This document shows positions 51,201-63,770 of a stretch of 64,000 bases of DNA, in pieces. Source of the stretch: Balanoglossus misakiensis (taxonomy: Eukaryota; Hemichordata); NCBI GenBank assembly GCA_040954595.2, contig CM082581.2, forward strand, positions 12,214,001 through 12,278,000, in the 5' to 3' direction. The notes under the pieces were generated by a model, which worked only from the letters and a program-made list of their open reading frames with translations, was not told the origin of the DNA and did not search any database. The position numbers and the translations under genes are program-made. Every line of letters begins with the position of its first letter. Position 1 is the stretch's first letter.

Positions 51201-54067
51201 CAGTAGAGGACCATTTTGGATCAGAGGGCATGCTGGTAATCTTTTAAAAAAGCACTATTATCTTTCATGACTTGTACATAAAATTGACTTAATTATAGTA
51301 GAAATGCCTTATGGATCACTGGCATCCACAGAATGTTGACTTTCAATTTTGTGAACTCCAGAGGTACTAGCTAAAAACATTTAATTCTTTTGAATTCCCA
51401 GATGATCAGAAATCGAGATTTTAAATCTCGATTTCTGATCATCTGGGAATTCAAAAGAATTACCTTTTATTTCTTATTAAAATGATTTTCAAAAAGAAGG
51501 CATTGTACCTTAAGTTGCTAAGCACCCGTCCCACTAATGTACAATTCCCCGACTGAAGTTATTGTCCCAGATGAAAGCCTCAGAGGTCACCTTGGATGAT
51601 GTCTATGTCACCCACTCACAACCGAAGTACAGTAAGACAGTAAGCAGACACAATAAAATAAAACTAAATGGCTTTGTAAATGCTGTCTGCAGTTTTCACA
51701 TGACAGCAAGGAACAAGAACTCCAATGTACTGTACTGTACTGTACTGTACTTAACATGGACTTTCAACTCTCCACTTTTTTAAATAGTACTATTTTTTTG
51801 CACCAATAAAATTCATATAGGCTTGTAACTGTTTTCTGTTTGTTTAGCCTAGGGGACTCAGGGCAAAACAGTTACTTACACTGCAGATGCCAAGCTCTCC
51901 AAATTCCATTGTTCAGACGGATCTTCTCCTTCCATGACAACCGTGAACCTCGGAACGGTTTGGGTCGGGGTGACACAAGTTTGCTCCTGTGGGGAGAAAA
52001 AAAGAAGAGGTTGGGGGCAAAATGAAGACAGTACACTCCATTGCAACATTCTTCTCTCTATTGGTTTTATTCTTGCTTCATTAGTTCTGTTACAGTGGGC
52101 AATTCCCTGATAGAAGAGGTTAGGACAAAGATGGCCAGTGTTACGTGCTCGTTCACTTGTTCATTGAATAGTTCAAATCTTCTGCACACTGTTTCTGGTA
52201 TTTATTATAAATCACTTTCATAGAATGGATATAGCTTTGCTTAGGAAGGAAAGCAGCCCTTATAGCCATGACCAGACATGATCGATGAAGTAAAACACAC
52301 GTGGGAAAATTTTTTCCTCGTTTTTCAAGGTCAAGGTGACACTACAGTATACTATAATTACATGTACCTAGCCATCATGACAAAATGCTTCCCAATGCAT
52401 GTAGTGATTGTATCAGGCCAGTTTATTGTCTAGAATGCTTTGCACATGCACTGACAAGGATATGACTTTTTATGCCAACCATACCTTGTATACCAACTTA
52501 GAAAGGTAATTTATTTTGGAGGGAGGGGGTCACGCAGAGAATCAGTCATAAAACACGTACATCAAATATGTAGGTCATGCCAGCTATAGGTCATATTGAG
52601 GCTACTGTTGGCACGTATACTCCACTGTAATGTCCAGTCCTGACAAATTTCAGGGCTACATCATGGACAGCCAACACAGCCCTCAAATTAATACACCAGC
52701 TATATCCACATCAATTGTACACCAATACACAAAGGTCGTCAATACAAGGACACTGTAAACCACCACATTTTGCAATTCATTTTATAATTATGCTTGGAAT
52801 TAAAATGTGAAACAGTTTAATGCATAAAATCTGCAATGTGATTATTGAGGACAGATTTATTCATAAAAATTTAGATTTTGGTCTGAACTATACAGTTACT
52901 AGCTTTCAAGGTTGTGGACAAAGGTAATTGCATGAGCCAAGCTATTGCACGTGGTGCCAACTAAACATTATTTGATAGCATGCAGATAAGGCTTTTTGAC
53001 GATTTTATTCTGGATTTTACATAATGAAGAGGAAGAGAACAGTTCTATAGAAAATGACATTACATCAGAATTATTGAAAAGGGCCAACAGCACCAGCTGT
53101 GAAAATCATGGGGGGGGGGGGGGGGACATAAAATTTTAAACTGTCGTAGACCTTTCTTTCTGCTATGTAACACAGGATTGTCAATGTCCGTCAGCGCTAG
53201 AATTAATACATAATAATGCTATTTAAATTCTGGAAAGGTTTTGGGTAGATAAATTTTTGCCATATTCACATATGCCTGAAGGGCTAGGCTATTTAATAGA
53301 TACTGGTATTCCTTCAAGCACTAACTGATATTGATAAGATGAGAAAATGCATGTTTGTCTATATTTTTGGTTTCCATTTCAGTTTTCACAATTATATCTG
53401 ATGTCATACAATAAACTAAAAGCCTTAGAATTTGCTGTGTGGTTGTCGTAGCTACTACTGGTGATCACGGTAGAACTGGAATTAGAAAATTTGCATAATT
53501 TAAATTAAAACTAAATGCAAAAAAATAAACATTGGCAGGATCTTGGCAACATTCATAGCCAAGGCTAAGAAGCAATAATTAGTAATTATTACGAATACAT
53601 TCATCGCTTTCGTGACGGTAATACAGAATAGATTTCACACGTGTGGACACGTGGTGCTCGGAAATTCTCAAAATTGGATACCACGCATATTTTGTCAGGG
53701 CGCCCTCAAGGTAGGCCATCACCGAATGTCATTTGACACAAAACCGTCGAGGACAAACAGTGGAATTGCTGCGCTCTCAAAAGACTGCGAAAATAGGAAC
53801 TTACCTAAATCCAACGGTCATACGACCGAAGAGTTTAACAATTGAAGGGTCCACTGACGAATCAATTTCAGATCCATTTTCTTTCTTATCCTGTGGTGCT
53901 TGTTCGGCGTCTACACCTTGACCGGCGATGATGATGGTGCTCAAGGCAGCCGGAACGCTCCGGTTACGCCGACTTTCCAGTGTTCGCGAGGTATTGTTCG
54001 CGCCGTCTTCTGCCTGCTGGTCCGCACTTATCTCCGTTTTCGGATCCCTTTTCCTGATTCCGGTCAT
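39228..54067 (-). CDS. MLXIP: Mondo-family bHLH-leucine zipper transcription factor (MondoA/ChREBP orthologue)
   Basis: Sixteen minus-strand exons join in one frame of 1134 residues: 54067-53805, 51986-51880, 47408-47332, 46189-46100, 45522-45321, 45145-45053, 44342-44203, 43833-42408, 41987-41863, 41544-41436, 40772-40726, 40551-40495, 40399-40152, 40028-39902, 39718-39589 and 39391-39228. Conserved Mondo regions are KLVSPRPKPFRG, KIRLNNGIWRAWHLQYV and FWKQKLETTVNEYRKWRLY (residues 88-180), then NADVIQPGLMQLQPDFDFM in the glucose-response block near 252-270. Exon 8 is a Gln/Ser-rich activation region. The bHLH-zip covers about 912-990, and the C-terminal dimerisation-cytoplasmic-retention domain (NWKFYMFGLIHREIF) about 1020-1080. 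The family senses hexose phosphates, binds Mlx and switches on glycolytic and lipogenic genes from E-box pairs. The HSGHFM-type first Mondo motif was not found in exon 1. The start ATG at 54067 is the first in frame. Confidence 0.93.
41658..41671 (-). other. Candidate 14-bp microexon of Mondo
   Basis: On the minus strand tttttcag|ctcttgcgccacag|gtaag has both splice signals around 14 bases between exons 9 and 10. Used with the exon 10 acceptor at 41544 it would shift the frame; used with an internal acceptor after ggtcacag in exon 10 it would keep the frame. The main model leaves it out. Confidence 0.25.
42408..43833 (-). other. Low-complexity activation exon of Mondo (exon 8)
   Basis: A 1426-bp exon coding residues 325-800. 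It begins in acidic and methionine-rich sequence and passes through poly-Gln and Gln/His runs (near 42960-43100). It then carries four near-identical SSPYNT repeats at about 42735-42825 and ends in a Ser/Pro-rich part. The size and composition differ from all other exons of the gene. Long antisense open frames over it are compositional shadows. Confidence 0.8.
44994..45020. repeat. (AATC)n microsatellite in a Mondo intron
   Basis: About six and a half AATC units just outside Mondo exon 6. The adjoining ttggttggttgattgatc can pair with it, giving a weak hairpin. Confidence 0.8.
47239..47258. repeat. Homopolymer of 20 G in a Mondo intron
   Basis: Twenty G in a row about 75 bp from the exon 3 donor. 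Such runs are error-prone in sequencing, so the length is uncertain. Confidence 0.9.
51382..51462. repeat. Perfect palindrome with 40-bp arms
   Basis: The arms 51382-51421 and 51423-51462 are exact reverse complements around a single T. They contain gaattcccagatgatcag and its complement, and the centre reads gagattttaaatctc. The neighbouring bases do not pair. It lies about 420 bp from Mondo exon 2, inside the intron. Confidence 0.95.
51726..51750. repeat. (TGTAC)5 pentamer repeat
   Basis: Five exact TGTAC units in a Mondo intron. Confidence 0.9.
51987..53804. other. Mondo intron 1
   Basis: A 1.8-kb intron; no gene seen. A run of 16 G lies at 53110-53125. Confidence 0.75.
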
Positions 54068-57000
54068 TTCTCCATTCGTCAAAGACCCATTTTGACTGAT
54101 AAAGGTGAACTATGAACGCCTGCAAGAAGCGAGGAAAGTCTCAACGAGACTGAGACGATTTGAGAAGTTGCTAGCCGGCTTTCCGCCATGAACTGACGGT
54201 GAAGGCGGAAGTGGAATTTACCACTATGTAGTACAGGGGAGAGGCGCTGATAATCAATAAAACAACATATTAAATATTAACATTTGGTAGCTAATGTGCA
54301 CTGTGTGCGCTAAATGAATACGTAATATACAATTTAAAATCGTTTGACGCAATGAGTACGTTGATTCTATACAGAAATAAACACACAAAGAAATGGAAAC
54401 CCCTAAAACAACTGCAGCCACCGAATCAATTTACCATCCAATCAGATTCCAGATAACAAACGAGGCGAGGTAGTTAAGAACGTCACGTAGCTAGCACGGG
54501 ATCGACCGGGTCGATGATAGACGACACATTTTCACTTTGTTTTGTACAACTATTCTTGCCACATTTCAATCCTACGGAAATATAAGTGTCGTTGCATGCA
54601 TCCAATACGTCTGCAGCGAACGAGCGTTTGTCTTTTGCACCTCCACACGTTCTTCGAATAGTGGAAGGACATTGAACTAGTGAATGGTGCGTGTCTATGT
54701 CTGCAATATTGCAATGACGCAATCGTGATGGACCGTGTCCGAAAATAGCACTGCCACAACGTTACGAAAGTTATGAGTCGATGCACATGTCCTTCTGTCT
54801 TGTAAATAAATGTTAACCTGCAAACCCTTGCAGTGGAGGGTCGCTCATTGAATGTCGTTGTCCGCGATCTCGACGAGCTACCATGGCAACCACTGACATC
54901 ACTCCCACCCCACACAAGAACGTGACTCGTGCTGATACACGTTATTTTGGTATATCATGATAGACCCTAAAGAGAAGGGTCCTTGATCATTTTAGGAGGT
55001 ATGTCACCTGTGCTATATGTTCCACCAGGTACCCGTGCCCCCAGCGGCCCGGAAAGTGGGACTGCATACTTGGAGGCTAAGATGACGTCACAGCTATAGC
55101 TATGCATGGGCATTCCACGTTGGTATCACGAGCCCAGTTTTAGTGAGTTTGGCTCACGAACATGTGGACTTCTGGTACAAATGTATATTAGCTCGGTAGC
55201 GATGGGGCAATAAATGCAGTGCCAATCTGTAAATGAAACCACTGACAGGATTGGCCCACGGAACTATTGCTAGAGTCTAGACTGGGTTACTCGCGAATCC
55301 GCATTTCATGATTTGTACTATTTTAGCCAGTATAAAATTTATTTAGATCGTGACGTAGTACCCGCATAAAAATTAAAATATCTCATATTCCCGTGAAACC
55401 CTGGAGCTAAACCAAATAGTGATACCTCATGGAAATCTTGTTAAAATCAGATGATCAGTTAGTATTTCAAGGTGAAGTTCCAAAGTATATTAATTCTGTT
55501 TGAACAGATTCCTCGTCTATAATTAAAGTCGACAATGGAAGAGATATATGTGATGATGTGCCGTCAAAATGGAAAACAATTCATGATATATCAGGGAAAA
55601 GGGCAATTTGATCAAACGTGGGGAGACCTTAATTAAATGCGTATTATCAGATAACGTCAACAGAGCACATTGCTTTGATATCCGCTCTGTCGTGCATCTG
55701 ACAGTGGCATATGTCACACTAATGAAAGTCGAAGATTGAATCGTGGACCATCAAGCGGCTGAAATAGCATCGAGGGACAGATGTTTGGCTAACATGTCTA
55801 CTATGAAAAGTCGTCAGCACATACAATAAAAATCAGAAAAAAAGACTCACAGTTATATTGGGTCCTCTTTAAATTGGACTATTTTCTGCCAATCGGTCGA
55901 TGTCCTAATAAATAAACACCAAAAGATCGATGTGGTGAAAGAATGAAATATAAAAACATGAATGCAGTGGCAGATGTGAACTAGTACTGGAAAATTTTTC
56001 GTCGATCGTCTTTTTAGTTTGTTTTCAATTACCAATATTGGTGTCAGACTCACTTTCGTGTATGGGGAAATGAGGCCTCAAAGTCTCGCACTTTTTCCTC
56101 TGGTCTATTTTAACGATAATAAAATAAAATGAAATTCATAAATCCTCATTTGGACATTAAGTGATACAACACACTTCCATATCGCGCCATATAGTTTAAT
56201 GTAACACACTGGAGATATTATGCAATTTTGTTGGAACTCTTGGACTATCGACATCGGGCGGGGTAATCTTTTGCTGTGATTGTTTATAGTTATCTGTAAA
56301 AAAAAACGAGATTCAATGTTTTCTCTCGCCGAAAACACTAAGGACTGCATACATAACATGCATAATGAAAATTGTCCTCTAGCTTGGTGTTTCGAATTGT
56401 CACAGAGGTGTCGAATTGGTTGTCGTGCACGGGAGATTATGGTATATTATTTTTGTCATTTCCGAGGATTCATTTCTCTAGTTTAGGGACTCTATGATAT
56501 ACATGCCTTGTCAAAACATCATGTTCCGCCATATTTCTCATTGAAATTAATCTTTAACCCACAGTGGTAGCGCATCTGCAGTCAGACGCACCGTTTGTAG
56601 CCACAAAACCAACTACTCCGTCCATACACCTGTAACACCTTGACAAAATTTCTGGCGTCAAATTGACCACATTTCTTCATTTCTATCCCACCAAAACTTA
56701 CCTTGTCTGTCTCGCTCTTCGCCAGATAGACAGACACTTGTTCACAATATGATCAAAACCTGACCACCCTCTCTGCAAATATTAGAAGTCGCTCGGCTGA
56801 CCCATGACCCTCGTGACTCATAGCACAGGATTTGGCGTTAATGCAGAGAATCTTGGAGTACTGTTTCACATGATTACTGGATGCAGTGAGCGCCAATTTT
56901 TCAATCGCTCCCCAAATCGTTTTATTTTCAGAGATCATGTAGCCAATCCCTTGTAACATATAGACTAGCAATTAACCAGGATTGCCAACAATGTTTGCCA

Positions 57001-57500
57001 GCATTAAATTTGTGCTTTGGATTCTTTTGATAACTGTAGCCTGTCGACATTCGTTTTTTAGTAGGCCCTTATGGTATTTATATATACATGACCATTTCGT
57101 GGCTTCCACATAAAATCTGTCTTTAATACGTATGCGTACGTGAGAGGCACAGTTTGCGTAAAGTACTGGTTATTCCCCTGTAGAGAACTGCGACTTTTAC
57201 CTAAACTCGATTTATCTTCAGTCGGGGAGTGACGTTCTACTTAAGTTATAAGATCGCCCACAAGTATTTTAATGAAAAATTAACATTGCATAGACTAAAA
57301 TTAAGACTTTGTAAGCTAGAACCTTGAAATTTTTTGACTTTGTAGGCTGTATAACGTAAGAACCACGACTTTTCGGTAAGAACCACGGCTATGCAGTGGC
57401 AAAAGCAAAACCAGTAATTGTGCCTTGCGCCCCCAACCTTCAAAGTCGTCGATTTGCCTGTTTTACAGTGCATTATGGGTGAAATCACAACTTCGTTCTT
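54068..57500. other. Intergenic region between Mondo and B4GALT7, divergent
   Basis: The left end should hold the Mondo 5' untranslated region and promoter. The rest is AT-rich without recognisable genes. A minus-strand open frame at 54550-54915 has no family resemblance or splice context and is not called. Confidence 0.55.
54204..54214. promoter_or_regulatory. ETS-like motif near the Mondo 5' end
   Basis: GGCGGAAGTGG lies about 140 bp upstream of the Mondo start codon, close to a CCGCCAT word of the YY1 type at about 54183-54189. Both are common in promoters without TATA boxes. Inferred from motif and position only. Confidence 0.3.
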
Positions 57501-57518
57501 CAAGCTTCAGTAGTGTAT

Positions 57519-57760
57519 CCGGAAGTGACATGTTGGCGATCGAGCAGACGGTTGTTGTGATCGCTTACCCTTCGATTCCAAGCGCCAGCACTGATTGATA
57601 GCTCTTCTGGGCCCGATCTGTCCTTTACGCTTTGGGACAATGGACATTGTGTATCAGTGACGGTAGATATGCTTCCCGATCGCCGGTCAATCGCACAATG
57701 TACATTTCAGTGACCTGGCTGATTGCAATTGAGTTGTACGGAGTTTCATTGTAAAACTCA
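57519..57760 (+). promoter_or_regulatory. Candidate B4GALT7 promoter and 5' untranslated exon
   Basis: CCGGAAGTG at 57519-57527 is a strong ETS-type word. About 230 bp on, aaaactca is followed by a consensus donor gtaagt at 57761. B4GALT7 coding exon 1 has an acceptor (ttgcatatgcag) 26 bp before its ATG, so an untranslated 5' exon must exist, and this is the best candidate I see. Confidence 0.3.
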
Positions 57761-60700
57761 GTAAGTTTATGCGCCGTGTGGGGTGATCGTGCAATATTAT
57801 GGCAACTCTAATCGGAGACAATACTCTCTCACATATCACCAGTCGATGATGCGAAGTGTGCAGTCAGATCTGCAGACGTTTGATTTAATCTGTCTTTGAT
57901 CCAAGAATCGATCATCGCAAACCGCGGTATTGATGACTGATCAGTGATCAACACTGCCGAATTCTTGTCATTGAAAGCAAATTCGCAGTGTATTAATTAT
58001 CCGGTTTGAAGGTGAGCCAATATTTTTGCAGTCACTTAGTAGAAACATATTACCCGCAAGTACTGGTATACTAATATTGTAAAGCTACGTCCGTTTCTAT
58101 GCTTGTTTACATTGTGCATCTTGTAGTCCAGCTGAGTCTGAGAAACCACGCCCACATTCACGAGTGGGCGTGTCCTGAAGTAAACCCCCCCCCCCCCCCC
58201 CCCCCCCCCCCCGCGCGCCAGCCACAGACGTACAAGCGGTTGACATTTTTGGTCAATTGCACTGAAATTTATTTTGAATATTTCTATGAATGTTCACTAT
58301 CAGAGTCTGCAGTCATGACAAAGTTGTGACTATTTTTAACCATTATATTGTACATTTTTTGTATCATATAAAACAGCATGGCACCCTTAATTGTACCAAT
58401 TTTCATCAAAGTATTACACTTGCTGGTATTTTTGACTCTGTTTTAGAGAAATCACATTGTGTGATGTTGTTAGAAATAATTTTTTTCTGGCTGAGATACC
58501 CTAAAAAAAAAAAAAAAAAGTGTGACATACATGTGTGACTACTGTTCCCATTAAATGTACCTAAACAGTTTATTTGCAACAAGCACTGGCAAAGATAGAA
58601 CCAGGCTTTGCATACATGTAACAATAGGAACAGCATTGGTCAAACAATGGATTGTCAGTTTTAAATATAGATAGGTTTTGTGATATGCAATTGCAATGTA
58701 TAGGAAAAAATGTAAAGGTAGAAAATCATAAGCGAGGTGGACGTTGTTGTTAAATTACTTGATCAAGAGGTTCAGCTCGAACAATTTGTGACCATGCATG
58801 AATTTCTCTAAAGAAAATTTTCATTGTGGTGTTCATGGTAATTGCAGAGAAAGAATTGTAATTAATCCTTTCAACCTCAATTATGTGTGTAGCCATGGAT
58901 GCACACAGGAAGTGTGCTACGTAATTTCCCTTGTAATAAGTTTTATGCATTTTCTGTGTAAACCACATCCGAATCTTCTCATGTTTCAATTGATTCTGTT
59001 ATTGATCACTCTAGAAGAGAAGCATGTACATGAGCATTGTATGTGTACATTAGAGTCACATGGGCATTTTCTGGTGTTTAAATTCAGTACAGTCAACAGT
59101 CTGCTTGAAAGGGAGGACCAAAATGTAAACGGTTGTCTATTCCATTGGCGGCAGTGAAAGGAAACGAGTAGGACTTCATAAATACTGGGCCAGATGCACG
59201 ACGTATGTTGTAAAGAGAGAGTTGGATCATATGGTGTGTACATGCCTTAGATATGCAATCAGGTTTTTTTTAGTGCCTGGGCTAATGTACCGGCGCATTC
59301 TAGCCTAGACTACATCATTCTGAGTAGCGCAGATAAACTGTCAGGCTTGTAGAACAAACATCACACACATTTGGCCATGGAAAACCTGCAGGATACGACT
59401 TTGTTTGTCATTTGCCGATAATCCATCAAGTGGGATTACTGCGCGGAAGTTTAAACTGAACATCAGGTATTTACTGTTGTTTGGAGTTTGGTTGTGGTGG
59501 GCGGGTGGTCGTTACAGCCACACTGCCCTCATTTCACCTCAGCCTGTCATATTGCCATCCTCGTGTTGCGGATTGCTTGGGGAAAATGGCCATCACAGGA
59601 GGTCAGCATGGTAGGAAATTGATACTTTTATGATATTTTTTCAAATATTAATAATTTCACTAATTGTCATCACTGCTTGTGCCATTATGTGACGAAGTTT
59701 TTCAACTGATGGAAGGATTCTTCTGATTGTTCATTATTTTAATACAAATAATAATGATGTTGAGCTGTTGAAACATTTTAAAATTTAACTCCAACCTGCA
59801 AAATATGTAGGCTATGGGGCATGCTGAAATTCATGTGATACGCAAATATAAATTTGTGTGTCATCAAATATTTGACGTTCACACTTAAATGACAGGTTCA
59901 TATATATTTTTGTACTCAAAAACGTCTGTTCACAATTTGTTAAGGTTTTGTGCTGGTCATCTTTGAAACTAAATTGCCTACATGTTAAACTTGAGGATTG
60001 ATATATATGCTAGTCAAAATTTATCTTCACAAAAAAAAGAATTTTTAATTAAACCAACAGAAGTTGATATTTCCTTTCAGTACAAATATTCTGAAGGCGG
60101 ATTGCATAAAAGTCATAGATATAGGAACAATGAAAAAAGCACTCAGTAGTTCAAGCGTCTTTGATCACAAAAAAGGAAATGCATCACAGAATGATAGGAA
60201 ACAGTTACCATGGAGATAGACTATGACCACAGAGATAAAATATCAAATGTCATTGCTTGAACATCAATTGAGAAGAAAAGTAATTTAAACCTGGAGAGAC
60301 AGAACAATCTATGCTCAAATCTCATCAGGTTGAAAATGCTGTGATATCGTGAACATGATATAAATTGTGGGGTGTGATACTTTTATGCTGTTCTCTGAAA
60401 TCGTATTGCTCTGGGTATTGTATGAGATAGATTTCTCTTATCACTCGTACAGTGCAAACTGTGCTGATTCCTGTGTACACATGCAGGGATGAATATTTTA
60501 ACGACCGACAGGTGAAGACACATTGTCTGAAGACTAGTTATGCATTCTGAATCATGTGATACCAAGTGGAATTATTCAGTACAAGTCATGGCTATTCATA
60601 CATTTGAATATACATCAGGTTTGCAGTTAGTGGAGAAATTTTGCATTTTTATTATTATACATATGGACATTTCAATAAAGGACAAGAGTGGGATATAAAA

Positions 60701-61798
60701 ATCAGTCCTATTTAGGAGGTGTTCATTCAATTTTTTTCTGAAGGGGGTGTGTGGTATTTTTTGTGGGAATCTCCAGTGAAGCTTCTTGCTCTGTGTTTAT
60801 TAACCATGCAAGGATGCATTTCTCTTCTAGAGTATTGTCACTCACAGTTTGATTGCCTAGTGAGTATAATTTAATTACTGGGGCAAGGTGACTGTCCAAT
60901 TCCAAATGGAATTGTAGTTCCACGGTTGTCGATCATTGTAATTGCTCTAGAGTTTATGTATACTGCAGGAGTGCTTTGATACTCACTGTGCATTATACTA
61001 ATTGGGATAGTAGTCTGCCAATATTTATTATGTTTTCTGATAAATTAAATTCCCAATCTTAAAATTGAATAGAAAGCAACTTGTGCTGGTATGTATTCAT
61101 ACATTACACTGTGCTAGTGTCTTATCAGCAACTATCAGGTTCACATGGGGACACCATTAGATATCTTGCTGGTTCAGTTGTTTCAGTCTGTGAGATGTTG
61201 CCACCAATTCATGTATGTTTACAACTAACAGGGCAAATATAGGAACAAACCTGATCTAGTTTTTAACCAATGCATATGTGTATCTGAACGTCAAATATAT
61301 AAATCCAATGAGTCTAAAAGTTGAACATATACCCACAGACACTCAAGGCTGATATAAATTGTCCAGCGTGAACCCCCTTTGAAAGCAAACGTGATTGCAT
61401 TGTGTGTCAAGATGTTCAGTATAAACACACGCTTTGTTTATACATGCAGCTGGTTTCAGGAAATGAGCGTGCTATTTCTAGAAGTGTGTGATCGAACTCC
61501 TTTGAGCCTGATACAAGATGTGGTGACATACAGACCTCGGTGCTTAGACATCAAAAGTGAAACATTAACTCTGGTATTGTAACAAAATGCAATGTTTTCT
61601 TTTCCTGTCAGACAGTGGTTCATCTTGAAAGATCTTAAAACCTTTTGAGTAAATAGTGGAGATTTCTAAAATAATGTTTGGTAACCTCTTGGGTAGAATT
61701 CGGAAGTGAAGATGCACCACTGAATTTAAAGCATACACATCCAGTGTGACAACACAAGAGAAACTCAAATATATTTTGTTTGATTTTTGCATATGCAG
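57761..61798. other. Probable long first intron of B4GALT7
   Basis: No supported gene. It contains a run of 28 C at 58185-58212 and 17 A at 58503-58519. A 70-codon frame at 59405-59614 ending near a gtagga donor was considered but has no recognisable similarity. Confidence 0.45.
58185..58212. repeat. Homopolymer of 28 C
   Basis: An uninterrupted C run followed by gcgcgc. The length is probably unreliable in the assembly. Confidence 0.9.
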
Positions 61799-61824
61799 GT
61801 TGCACTGAAGTTACATTGAAACTC

Positions 61825-63592
61825 ATGGCACGTGTGTCGCTGACAAGAACTCTTCTGTTTATGCTGGTTGTGTCGTTCCTTGCCACCCTCTACATCATGA
61901 TTGCTTCAAACAGCTGCGAATGTGACCCGGTTGCCAATAACAAGATGCCCGGAAATTACAGGAAGTCGAGCAGGGATTTGAGTCCGGTCGTGGAGGACCG
62001 ACAAGTGAATGGCATCAGGGTTGCCGTGGACGACATGATCCCCCAGCACCTTGACATTGACAATGACAACGTCATCAACGAAGAATTTAGACACGGCGGG
62101 GAATTCCATGAAGATGATCATGAGGACGATGAAGGGGGTGATGATGACGCTGTGGACAGAGATGATTTGGAGGAAAATGATCCGCATAAACTTGCTATAA
62201 TCGTACCGTTTAGAGACAGACTTGAGGAACTCCTTGAATTTGCCCCATTTTTACATAAATATTTAAACCAACAAAATGTCAGACATCATATATATGTTAT
62301 ACATCAAGTGGATGACCACAGGTAAGTAAGACTGATTTTAATATGATACATCATGAGGGTTTATGAAATCCTGATTCAGGTGACCTTTATCTCACCATAA
62401 GCCTCCAGGCAAGACGGATTGAAACAGCAATATTTGGTAATCAATCACATCATACATTCTATTTTGATTGGCTAGTTTGACAGGTGAATTCCAAGTGCAT
62501 ATTACCATCATTATCTCTGTCACATTTGTAGTACCGGTATTACTAATATATTTATCTTCTCTTCTCATTTTCAGGTTCAACAGAGCATCGCTTCTAAACG
62601 TTGGTTTTATCCACAGTAGGCCGTACTGCGACTATCTAGTTATGCATGATGTTGACCTTTTACCTTTAAACCCTGACCTCAAATATTCCTACGAGATGGT
62701 GGAGAATGGACCACACCATATATCATCACCGGAACTCCATCCAAAGTATCATTATAAAACATTTGTAGGAGGTATTCTTATGATGAAAAATGAACATTTT
62801 GAAAAAGTAAGTAATATTCTGAGGTTGTTTCACGGAAGTGAGAATGCATGTTTTATAAATTCAAAACACCTATTGTTGGATGCCAAAAATCACTGTATAA
62901 TAAACTAGAGTGACTTGAAAATTAAAGTTGATCCTCCAAACTTTATTGACAGACAAATGGTCTTTCTAATAAATATTGGGGATGGGGAAGAGAAGATGAT
63001 GAATTCTATGTAAGGATGAAAGAAGCTGAACTTCAGGTATGGAAAGCACTTTGGTTATATTGATAACCCCCGTTTGATAAATCATGGATTTTTGTGAAAT
63101 TTACAAAGAAGACTTTTAAGTACAGCCTTCAATTTCATTTTGTATCTTTTACATCTTTTTCAGATATCCTATCCTGAGGGAATTGACACAGGTTACAGCT
63201 CATTCAGACACATCCACAACAGTTCTAAGAGGAAAAGAGACAACAAGAGATATTTTAACCAAAAAGAGGTAAGGAAAGAACACATTTGTTGTATACACAT
63301 TTTGTTTGCTGGCCGAGATAACTTTCCTAATGCCCTAACGTGGCTCTTTCCTGAGCAGCTTCAAATGCACAGTAGACACTCCTATTCATAAGTGAAATCT
63401 CATGTTGCTGACATTTTGTCAAAACAGGAATCAAGACGGCGGGATCGCTTGACGGGATTGGACACTGTTAGGTTCGAAGTCGTCAGCAAGTATGAACTTC
63501 AAATAGACGATGCCCCTGTCACTATGATAAATGTGTTACTGGAATGTGACAAGAACGTGACTCCATGGTGTGACATCCCAAAACCAGAATAG
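61825..63592 (+). CDS. B4GALT7: Beta-1,4-galactosyltransferase 7 (xylosylprotein galactosyltransferase I)
   Basis: Five coding exons (61825-62321, 62575-62806, 62953-63036, 63164-63268, 63428-63592) join in phase to 360 residues. A type II anchor ([17 protein letters not shown], about 10-27) places it in the Golgi. A stem follows, then the catalytic domain from [14 protein letters not shown] near 131. Motifs are [21 protein letters not shown] (DVD, residues 191-193, manganese binding), [19 protein letters not shown] (252-262, with the catalytic acid) and RHIH (286-289, metal ligand). The enzyme adds the first galactose to xylose in the linker of heparan and chondroitin sulfate proteoglycans. 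The stem carries an unusually acidic stretch (residues about 85-125, rich in Asp, Glu and His) that I do not recall from vertebrate forms. A poly(A) signal lies at 63765-63770. Confidence 0.95.
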
Positions 63593-63764
63593 AACTTTGT
63601 CCGTGGCTGTTAATGGGATGAATGGTCAGAGCCATGGAGTGGTTAAGAGTCAGAATGGTTTTTCACAATGCGCACATGTCCGACAAGCTGCTAGAGCACG
63701 ACAGTGAGATAAAGCTACTGATTTGCTGGAGAAGACCTTATTTTTATGCAAACTAGCTTGACCA

Positions 63765-63770
63765 AATAAA
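63765..63770 (+). terminator. Poly(A) signal of B4GALT7
   Basis: AATAAA 173 bp after the stop codon, within accaaataaagatt. The remaining 230 bp to the window end show no gene. Confidence 0.65.

Larger units (their letters stand above)
47409..51879. other. Mondo intron 2
   Basis: A 4.5-kb intron with no supported gene on either strand. It contains the perfect palindrome at 51382-51462 and the TGTAC pentamer run at 51726-51750. Confidence 0.75.

Noticed and set aside
51382-51462. microRNA hairpin
   Set aside because: The arms pair perfectly for 40 bp with a one-base loop. Animal microRNA precursors have shorter, imperfect stems and larger loops.
54550-54915. Minus-strand 121-codon frame upstream of Mondo
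   Set aside because: No recognisable domain, no splice or promoter context, and a competing overlapping frame of similar length.
59405-59614. Alternative first coding exon of B4GALT7
   Set aside because: The frame has a hydrophobic part and a donor-like end, but B4GALT7 already has a complete membrane anchor from its own ATG at 61825, and no acceptor or promoter context supports this stretch.
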